Below are positions 13,553 through 18,723 of a DNA stretch of 18,723 nt, in pieces. The notes under the pieces are model-generated. The model did not search any database. It was not told the origin of the DNA and saw only the letters and a list, made by a program, of their open reading frames with translations. Within the stretch, counting starts at the first letter, position 1; every line of letters starts with the position of its first letter. The position numbers and the translations under genes were made by a program. This DNA is from Bacteroidales bacterium UBA4243 (lineage in GTDB: Bacteria; Bacteroidota; Bacteroidia; Bacteroidales; F082): NCBI GenBank assembly GCA_002396205.1, contig DGXB01000120.1:336-19058 (forward strand), given 5' to 3'.

Positions 13553-14830
13553 TTATTTCAATAGTACATTCCCGATGCGGCATTCGAGACAACGTTTGCG
13601 CTTGCAAAAATACGAATAAAGGTGTAACAAGGCCTGGGTTTGCATGGCATTTTCCGCAGTGATGCCGCAGGCTGCGAAATGGCGGATGATGGCATTGTCC
13701 TCAGCCTCAGTCTCTTCGAGGAATTGCATTGCCGTCTCGCATACCGATTCGTCCTTGTGCAGTTTGCCGTAGCAAAACAACAAAGGCACCACCGCATTGA
13801 TGAGCAACAGGTCGGCGGTGGCATCGCCCAAATGTTTCAGTTGTGACCTTGTAGGGCTGTCACATTGTGGCATCCCCTCACGTTTTTCAAACCGCCAATG
13901 CGTCTCCCAATACCCCGATGCGGCCACGTCAAACAAGGCCTTGACCTCAGCCGTGTCTTTCGCCGCCTTGATTTTGGAGAACAGACAGCCGTTTTTGTGG
14001 ATGAGTTGCGCCATTTGTGCCAAACGGATGGTCGGGAAATTGGAAGGTCGCATCCGCATGAATTTCCACCGCTCGGCAGACATGGTCAGCAGGTTGAACT
14101 TGGCACGCATGACGGCAAACTCGCGCTTGAGTAGCAAAGGATATTCCTCCGTGAAGTCGACTTCGAGGAAGCCCGCGCAGCCCATGAGCATGGCTTCCAC
14201 CTGCAAAAGATTGTCGGCATGTTTCAGCAAGGTCTTGAATGGCAGGATGTTGGCCAAATACTCAAAAGCCTCGTTGTTGACTTTCAGGCCAAAATAGCGC
14301 ATCAGCAGCTTGTAGAGCGCGTCTTCCCAGTCGAATTGGTTGGATTTCAGTATCTTGGTTACGTTTTCCGACTTGCTTTCCAAACGTTCCACAGCCATGC
14401 GGTCGAGCCACGAAAGTCGAGTGAAGATGGGCACTTGGCCGATGCTTTTCTCGCACGGGATCCAAGTTTTGGAAGCGATAAGTTTTTGGTATTGGGCAAA
14501 AAGGCTTTCGTCGAAATGGCCTTTCAGTTCCAAGGTCGGGATTTCGTTGACTTTGGTGTCGTTTTCATACACGACATGCAGGACTATGTTTTGGTAGGCT
14601 TTGTCGGTTTGGTGGCCGTGGCGGTTCCAGTCGGAGGCTTTCACGTGAATTTCCACATGGCCCGCCCAGAGCTTGTCGCCGATTTGGATTTTGGCTTCAA
14701 GGAAGTCGGGACCCGAGTCGGTGTTGCGGTAGCCCGTGGCCACTACGTCAACCGCTTCGCCTTCCGTGGTCTTCAAGTCCTTGTCGGTCAGACGGTTCTC
14801 CCAGATGTAGTATAGGAATTCTTCGCGCAT
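13553..14830 (-). CDS. DUF2851 family protein, 425 aa
   Basis: I recognise this as the Bacteroidetes DUF2851 family, whose function is unknown to me. Conserved segments are MREEFLYYIWENRL at the N-terminus, NTDSGPDFLEAKIQIGDKLW, HVEIHVKASDW, RHGHQTDKAYQNIVLHVVYEND, FMRMRPSNFPTIRLAQ and the C-terminal CLECRIGN. The frame stays open 17 codons upstream (MLRFARNDAKRRQ), but that is a translation of the edge of an intergenic repeat, so I chose the ATG at 14828-14830. The segment GMPQCDSPTRS before LKHLGDATADLLLINAV carries the 24-nt element shared with mfd. No promoter is visible between it and the nucleotidase gene, and the acyltransferase gene follows after six bases. Confidence 0.88.
   Translation of the reverse strand: MREEFLYYIWENRLTDKDLKTTEGEAVDVVATGYRNTDSGPDFLEAKIQIGDKLWAGHVEIHVKASDWNRHGHQTDKAYQNIVLHVVYENDTKVNEIPTLELKGHFDESLFAQYQKLIASKTWIPCEKSIGQVPIFTRLSWLDRMAVERLESKSENVTKILKSNQFDWEDALYKLLMRYFGLKVNNEAFEYLANILPFKTLLKHADNLLQVEAMLMGCAGFLEVDFTEEYPLLLKREFAVMRAKFNLLTMSAERWKFMRMRPSNFPTIRLAQMAQLIHKNGCLFSKIKAAKDTAEVKALFDVAASGYWETHWRFEKREGMPQCDSPTRSQLKHLGDATADLLLINAVVPLLFCYGKLHKDESVCETAMQFLEETEAEDNAIIRHFAACGITAENAMQTQALLHLYSYFCKRKRCLECRIGNVLLK
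13849..13872 (-). repeat. Intragenic palindromic element in DUF2851 encoding PQCDSPT (copy 2)
   Basis: The 24 bases are identical to 858-881 in mfd and are read in the same frame. The stem TGCCACA/TGTGACA (one G-U pair) is extended here by a GGG/CCC pair beyond one mismatch, whereas the mfd copy is extended by GGC/GCC. The outer arms differ while pairing is kept. Confidence 0.7.
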
Positions 14831-14855
14831 AGTTGTTTTGTCTTGTCGTCGCTTT

Positions 14856-14931
14856 GCGTCATTGCGAGCGAAGCGAAGCAATCCAGTGATTCATCTCGCT
14901 TCTTGGACTGCTTCGTGCCTCGCAGTGACGC
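14856..14931. repeat. Intergenic hairpin repeat downstream of the nucleotidase gene
   Basis: Outer arms 14856-14868 (GCGTCATTGCGAG) and 14919-14931 pair with one G-U. Inner arms 14875-14884 (GAAGCAATCC) and 14905-14914 also pair with one G-U. This is the widespread type of small non-coding palindrome whose spurious translations give peptides such as RHCERSEAIQ. It lies 8 bases from the nucleotidase stop and shares GAAGCAATCCAG with the repeat at 9705-9776. Confidence 0.8.
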
Positions 14932-14939
14932 GATGCGGG

Positions 14940-16505
14940 TTATTTAATTCTCCAATGGTTCAGAGGTTCGCTGTCGAGTGTGCCTTTCTTCGTGGCCCAG
15001 TCGATGAAGATGGAGCGCAGGTCGCGGTCGCTTTGCCAAACCACGTGGTTCTTGATGTCCTCTTGTGCCCAGCCGATGCCGTTGATGAGGTGGTTGCCAC
15101 CGCCCATCGAGCGGTAGGAGTTCATCACCACGTTGTAGGTCTTCTCCATGTCGAAGGGCGTGCCGTCGGCCATGCTGAGGATATGGATGCGCTCGCCCAT
15201 GGTTTTTTTGTCGGTCACTTCATACATGATGCCCGCAGCGCAGTCGAAGTTGTAGATGGGGCTTTTCATCTCGTAGGCGTATTCGAGGAAGGCTTTCACT
15301 TCCTTGCCTGTCAAGGCCATGACTGCCAACGAGTTCTCGAAGGGATACCAGGTGAAGAAGTCGCTGACGGTCAGCATTCCCGCTTCGATGGTCTTGCCGC
15401 TGCTGAGCGGGGCTGCCACCGAGATGTCGGCATGGATGCCTTCCGCCTCGACGGTCTCCATTTGGCAGCGGTGGATTTCGTCGACCCAGAGGCACGGCCC
15501 ATTGAAGACGTCGTCGCTGCTGATGCTGACGGGCAGTTCGGCCACCTCGCGCCGCTGATAAGCCTCGGCGCGGTCGATGTATGGTTGCACCATGTTGGCG
15601 AAATCGGGGTCTATGGCTTCGCCGTCGGTGGGCATCAATTCGACGCTGATTTTCGGTTTTTGCCCTTTCTTCAATGTCACTTCGGCTTTGGCCAGACCTT
15701 GGGCGCGGTTGCCTGAGTTGAGCACGTAGACGGGATTGCCGTCGGTGCAAGTCAGTTTTTCGGCACGGGCGCGGTGGTCGTGGCCGTAGAAGATGATGTC
15801 GAAGCCCGGCACGTTTTCGGTCACCCATTTCGTGGCGTTTTCGCGCCCCAACGGATGGTCTTCGGGCAGGTTCTGCACCTGTGGCTCAAAGCCCGAGTGG
15901 AAAAGGCCCACCATCAGGTCGGGGTGTTCTTTCTCTTGGATGATTTTCACCCATTTCTCGGCGGCGGCTTCCAGTTGCTCGAAGCGCAGGCCGGGGCGCA
16001 GGCGGTCGGGCACCCAGGTGACGACGTAGGGCGTCAGCAGTCCGAGCACGGCGACCTTGTAGCCTTCGCGCTCTATAATAACATAAGGTGTAAAATAAGG
16101 CTCGCCCGTCGTTTCGTCGATGACGTTGGCAGCCAAAACGGGCATCTTCGTTTCGGAATAGACGCGGTCGAACACCTTGCGGCCTGCCTCAATGTCGTGG
16201 TTGCCCACTGTGGCCACGTCGTAAGGGAAATAATTGAGGAATTCGGAGGTGAGGTTGGGGTGACTGGCGTCTTGGTTGGAGCAATATTGGAACACGGTGC
16301 CTTGCAGGTCGTCGCCATTGTCGAGGAGAATCAGGCGGTCGCCCAACTCGGCTTTCATCTGCTTGATGACGAGGGCATCGTTGGCAAATTCGTCGTAACG
16401 TCCGTGAGTGTCAGTGGTTTCCAGCAAGGTAATCGTCGTCTCTTTTTGCGAGCAGGACGCGAGGATCGCGGTCATGATAATCATAAGGGTGAGTTTTGTT
16501 TTCAT
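14940..16505 (-). CDS. Lipoprotein metallophosphatase / 5'-nucleotidase (UshA/CpdB-like), 521 aa
   Basis: Members hydrolyse nucleotides, cyclic nucleotides or related phosphoesters outside the cytoplasm. A lipoprotein signal ends in LASC (Cys18), so the protein is membrane-anchored. The metallophosphatase domain shows DTHG (Asp32, His34), LLDNGDDLQG (Asn63, Asp65), GNHD (102-104), LFHSG (His203) and GHDH (His242, His244), a complete two-metal site. The C-terminal nucleotidase domain has FTWYPFENSLAVMALTGKEV (384-403) and NSYRSMGGG (462-470), the usual substrate-stacking region. I chose the ATG at 16503-16505 because it starts the signal peptide; the open frame continues 101 codons upstream through the divergent promoter region. 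The gene runs divergently from the coiled-coil/zapA block. Exact substrate (5'-nucleotide or 2',3'-cyclic nucleotide) is undetermined. Confidence 0.93.
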   Translation of the reverse strand: MKTKLTLMIIMTAILASCSQKETTITLLETTDTHGRYDEFANDALVIKQMKAELGDRLILLDNGDDLQGTVFQYCSNQDASHPNLTSEFLNYFPYDVATVGNHDIEAGRKVFDRVYSETKMPVLAANVIDETTGEPYFTPYVIIEREGYKVAVLGLLTPYVVTWVPDRLRPGLRFEQLEAAAEKWVKIIQEKEHPDLMVGLFHSGFEPQVQNLPEDHPLGRENATKWVTENVPGFDIIFYGHDHRARAEKLTCTDGNPVYVLNSGNRAQGLAKAEVTLKKGQKPKISVELMPTDGEAIDPDFANMVQPYIDRAEAYQRREVAELPVSISSDDVFNGPCLWVDEIHRCQMETVEAEGIHADISVAAPLSSGKTIEAGMLTVSDFFTWYPFENSLAVMALTGKEVKAFLEYAYEMKSPIYNFDCAAGIMYEVTDKKTMGERIHILSMADGTPFDMEKTYNVVMNSYRSMGGGNHLINGIGWAQEDIKNHVVWQSDRDLRSIFIDWATKKGTLDSEPLNHWRIK

Positions 16506-16528
16506 TGCGAATGGCGTTTTTAATGCGC

Positions 16529-16536
16529 TAAAAGTA
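16529..16536 (-). promoter_or_regulatory. Probable -7 element of the nucleotidase gene
   Basis: The minus strand reads TACTTTTA, one base from TAnnTTTG, 24 bases upstream of the ATG at 16505. No clear -33 is seen. Confidence 0.4.
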
Positions 16537-16610
16537 GGGCTTTTTCCGCAATGTTCGGCAAAACGTGGAAAATTTTTTTCCGAAAATGACCGAAGTAAGA
16601 TATAAATCCG

Positions 16611-16618
16611 TATTTTTG
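16611..16618 (+). promoter_or_regulatory. -7 element of the coiled-coil/zapA operon
   Basis: TATTTTTG is a perfect TAnnTTTG, 29 bases before the ATG at 16647. No TTTG is seen 19-21 bases further upstream, so the -33 is weak. Confidence 0.65.
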
Positions 16619-16646
16619 TGCCACAATTCCAAGACCCGATTGCGAC

Positions 16647-16940
16647 ATGGCCGACTTGAGCATCATAGTATCCGAAATCGAAGTGAAATTGCGGAAATTG
16701 CTTGATGAAAGAAACCAGTTGGCCATTGAGAACAAGCGGCTTGCCGATCAGAACGAAGCGTTGGACAAGGAAAATCTGGCGTTGCGAAGGTCGGCGATGG
16801 AGTTGCAAGACAAAATAAATAAATGTACAATTGTTAACGCACTCGACAACGAGGGAGAATTAGAAGAAGGAAGACGACTCATCAAGGAGTTGGTGAAAGA
16901 GATTGACCGATGCGTTTCGATTTTGAACAGTAAGGAATAA
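16647..16940 (+). CDS. Small coiled-coil protein upstream of zapA, 97 aa
   Basis: No enzymatic domain is present. Residues about 5-58 are an almost continuous heptad-type coiled coil (VKLRKLLDERNQLAIENKRL, LDKENLALRRSAMELQDKI), and a second helix covers about 70-93. There is no signal peptide or membrane segment, so it is cytoplasmic. The stop lies 24 bases before the ATG of zapA and both probably share the promoter at 16611-16618. The small size and coiled coil recall ZapB, the partner of ZapA in enterobacteria, but sequence homology cannot be judged by eye; a role at the Z-ring is inferred from position only. The ATG at 16647 is the only reasonable start. Confidence 0.85.
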   Translation: MADLSIIVSEIEVKLRKLLDERNQLAIENKRLADQNEALDKENLALRRSAMELQDKINKCTIVNALDNEGELEEGRRLIKELVKEIDRCVSILNSKE

Positions 16941-16964
16941 CTCAGATATTTGAAAGTCAGCGAA

Positions 16965-17249
16965 ATGGACGAAATAACCATCAATATCAGTCTGTTGGAT
17001 AGGCCCTACCGGCTCTCGGTGGCCCGCGCTGACGAAGAAAAAGTCCGCAAGGCCGGCAACCTCATCAATGAGAGGGTGAAATACTACTCGAAGCATTATG
17101 CCTACAAAGACGTTCAGGACCTGCTTTCGATGACTGCCTTGCAGTTTGCCACCTCGGTGGTCAAAATGGACGCTGAATTGACTTATCGCAATCAGGATCT
17201 GGAACGCAAACTTCAGGACCTCAACACCTTGCTGGGCAATCAATCATAA
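16965..17249 (+). CDS. zapA: Cell division protein ZapA, 94 aa
   Basis: ZapA binds and bundles FtsZ at the division site. The N-terminal half has the family pattern ITINISLLDRPYRLSVARAD followed by EEKVRKAGNLINERVKYY, and the C-terminal half is a helical coiled coil (TALQFATSVVKMDAELTYRN, LERKLQDLN) used for dimer and tetramer assembly. The length is typical. A TTG at 16950 would add five residues, but the ATG at 16965 (MDEITINI) fits the family start. The gene follows the coiled-coil gene and is followed by a 6-bp hairpin with a 3-nt loop (17250-17264), which may mark its transcript end, then the 6S-like RNA and rny. Confidence 0.9.
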   Translation: MDEITINISLLDRPYRLSVARADEEKVRKAGNLINERVKYYSKHYAYKDVQDLLSMTALQFATSVVKMDAELTYRNQDLERKLQDLNTLLGNQS

Positions 17250-17280
17250 CCACGGTTTCCGTGGCATTGTTCTTTGAAGA

Positions 17281-17481
17281 TCTGGAACTGCCTGCTCAGC
17301 GCATTGGTAAACTCAACATAATCTAACACATCAACCGGTCTACTCGCGCTCTGCAAAAACGGGCCTCATTCCCTTCGGGGAAGCACCTAGGTGCCAGTGG
17401 AAGTTTGCGCACCGCGGTGGCCATAAGCGTATCGTATTGGGGTTTACACACATCCCACGAGTGGGCAGTTTCTTTTTGTTT
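17281..17481 (+). ncRNA. ssrS: Probable 6S RNA (RNA polymerase regulator) between zapA and rny
   Basis: The 266-base gap has no open frame but is highly structured. A closing stem pairs 17284-17292 (GGAACTGCC) with 17464-17472 (nine pairs, one G-U), extended past a 2x2 loop by 17295-17297 with 17459-17461. The interior contains a UUCG hairpin (17369-17382, TTCCC/GGGAA) and the perfect palindrome GCACCTAGGTGC (17383-17394). A T-rich run (TTTCTTTTTGTTT) follows the 3' arm, as at a terminator. Length near 200 nt and a long rod closed by a terminal stem fit 6S RNA, which sequesters the housekeeping RNA polymerase. In E. coli ssrS also lies just downstream of zapA. I did not fold it fully, and the exact ends are estimates. 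Confidence 0.72.
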
Positions 17482-17515
17482 CCTCCTCATTTTTCGGGTA
17501 AAAACAGAGTTTAAA

Positions 17516-18723
17516 ATGTTATTACTCAGTATCTCAAGCACTACTTGGATTATCATCGCCGCCGCAGCTTTGGTCGTGGGCTTTGCGGTTGGCTACCTTA
17601 TTACGTCCACCATCCTCAAGAAAGCCGTCACCAAAGAAGAGCAAGCCCTGCTCGAAGAGGCCAAGGAAAAGGCCGAGGTCATCAAGAAGGAACGCATCCT
17701 GCAAGCCAAGGAGAAGTTCCTCCAGCTGAAAGACGAACACGAGAAAGCCTGCGAGGACCGCAAGCGCGAACTGGCTACCGCCGAAAACCGCATCAACCAG
17801 CTGAAGCAAGATGCCAACAAGAAGATGGAAGATGCACAGCGCAAGTCGAAAGAGGTGCAGGCCGCCCAACAGAAACTCGAAAACCAAATCGAGGTGTTCG
17901 ACAAGAAAAAGGCCGACCTCGACCGCATCTACAAGGAAGAGACCCAGAAACTCGAAACCATATCGGGACTCTCGGCCAAGGAAGCCAAGGACCAATTGGT
18001 CGAACTCATCAAGGAAGAAGCCCAGGCCGATGCCATGGTCTACGTGAAGGAAGTCACGGAAGAGGCCAAGATGAGCGCGGCCCAGACGGCTAAGAAAATC
18101 GTCCTTGAGACCATCCAACGCACCGCTTCGGAGACGGCCATCGAGAACACCGTCAGCGTGTTCAATATCGAAAACGACGAGATCAAGGGTCGTATCATCG
18201 GTCGCGAAGGCCGCAACATCCGCACCCTCGAATCGCTCACGGGCGTCGAAATCATTATCGACGACAGCCCCGATGCCATCCTCATCTCCGGTTTCGACCC
18301 CATCCGCCGCGAAATCGCCCGCCTCTCGTTGCAGAAGCTCGTCACCGACGGACGCATCCACCCCGCCCGCATCGAAGAAGTGGTGCACAAGGTGGAAAAG
18401 CAAGTGGACCAAGAGATTATGGAAACCGGCAAACGTACCTGCATCGACCTTGGCGTCCACAACCTCAACCCCGAACTGATCAAGATGATTGGCCGCATGA
18501 AATACCGCACCAGCTATGGCCAAAACCTGTTGCAACACTCCGTCGAGACCGCCAAGCTCTGCGCCACCATGGCTGCCGAGTTGGGTCTCAACGTGAAGGC
18601 AGCCAAACGTGCCGGCTTGTTGCACGACATCGGTAAGGTGGCCGAGAACGAGGAAGAGCTGCCGCACGCCATCCTCGGCATGAAGGTGGCCGAACGCCTC
18701 AAGGAGAAACCCGATATCTGCAA
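17516..18723 (+). CDS. rny: Ribonuclease Y, N-terminal 402 residues (cut by window edge)
   Basis: RNase Y is a membrane-anchored endoribonuclease that initiates mRNA decay. A single N-terminal membrane helix (about 10-32, WIIIAAAALVVGFAVGYLI) is followed by a long charged coiled coil (about 38-195, rich in Glu, Lys and Gln). A KH domain has GRIIGREGRNIRTLE near 225-239. The HD domain begins with QHSVETAKL (His341) and LLHDIGKV (His370-Asp371), the catalytic metal-binding residues. About 110 residues are missing to the right. The ATG at 17516-17518 is the first in frame before the membrane helix. The gene starts about 35 bases beyond the putative 6S RNA, so it may be transcribed by read-through from that region. 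Confidence 0.95.
   Translation, partial: MLLLSISSTTWIIIAAAALVVGFAVGYLITSTILKKAVTKEEQALLEEAKEKAEVIKKERILQAKEKFLQLKDEHEKACEDRKRELATAENRINQLKQDANKKMEDAQRKSKEVQAAQQKLENQIEVFDKKKADLDRIYKEETQKLETISGLSAKEAKDQLVELIKEEAQADAMVYVKEVTEEAKMSAAQTAKKIVLETIQRTASETAIENTVSVFNIENDEIKGRIIGREGRNIRTLESLTGVEIIIDDSPDAILISGFDPIRREIARLSLQKLVTDGRIHPARIEEVVHKVEKQVDQEIMETGKRTCIDLGVHNLNPELIKMIGRMKYRTSYGQNLLQHSVETAKLCATMAAELGLNVKAAKRAGLLHDIGKVAENEEELPHAILGMKVAERLKEKPDIC

Noticed and set aside
14831..14881. A 17-residue extension of DUF2851 (MLRFARNDAKRRQ...)
   Set aside because: It is the translation of a repeat edge; the family starts at MREEFLYYIWENRL.
16506..16808. A 101-residue N-terminal extension of the nucleotidase
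   Set aside because: It would overlap the divergent promoter and the coiled-coil gene, and the lipoprotein signal peptide begins exactly at the ATG at 16505.
16950..16964. TTG start adding five residues to ZapA
   Set aside because: The ATG at 16965 matches the usual start of the family and needs no rare initiator.

Overview
The window looks like chromosomal DNA from a member of the order Bacteroidales. It carries two large secreted subtilases with type IX secretion (T9SS) C-terminal sorting domains, a DUF2851 protein (a family I know from Bacteroidetes), and promoters of the Bacteroidetes TAnnTTTG type, three of which continue as TTTGCAGC. A T9SS substrate argues against typical gut Bacteroides species and fits a Porphyromonas-, Prevotella- or uncultured gut/rumen-type lineage. 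I cannot name the species. Both edges cut through genes.

Layout from left to right. (1) The minus-strand mfd gene (transcription-repair coupling factor) is cut at its ATPase Walker A motif; its promoter lies beside a palindromic REP cluster. (2) A REP-associated tyrosine transposase (RAYT) is bracketed by REP hairpins and sits directly on the stop codon of (3) a 1258-residue T9SS subtilase. (4) An OPT-family transporter gene follows, separated by a strong hairpin. (5) A short plus-strand operon encodes a four-helix membrane protein and a 66-residue XRE-type regulator; its promoter is overlapped by a perfect 16-bp palindrome. (6) A second T9SS subtilase (868 residues), an acyltransferase-3 membrane protein and DUF2851 form a tight minus-strand cluster. 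(7) A lipoprotein metallophosphatase/5'-nucleotidase gene runs divergently from (8) a plus-strand block holding a small coiled-coil gene, zapA, a structured RNA that I read as 6S RNA, and rny (RNase Y), cut by the right edge.

The two secreted proteases plus the OPT transporter are compatible with extracellular protein digestion followed by peptide uptake, but the OPT substrate is not visible in sequence. The coiled-coil/zapA/6S/rny block and mfd are housekeeping genes.

The least routine features are small repeats and domain mosaics. A 24-nt palindromic element encodes the peptide PQCDSPT in frame inside two unrelated genes (mfd and DUF2851). A REP/RAYT unit is wedged between a protease stop codon and the mfd promoter. 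Two intergenic hairpin repeats share a core. In both subtilases the second fibronectin-III-like domain is interrupted at the same place by a different insert, one of them in visibly AT-rich DNA. No tRNA, rRNA or CRISPR array was seen.
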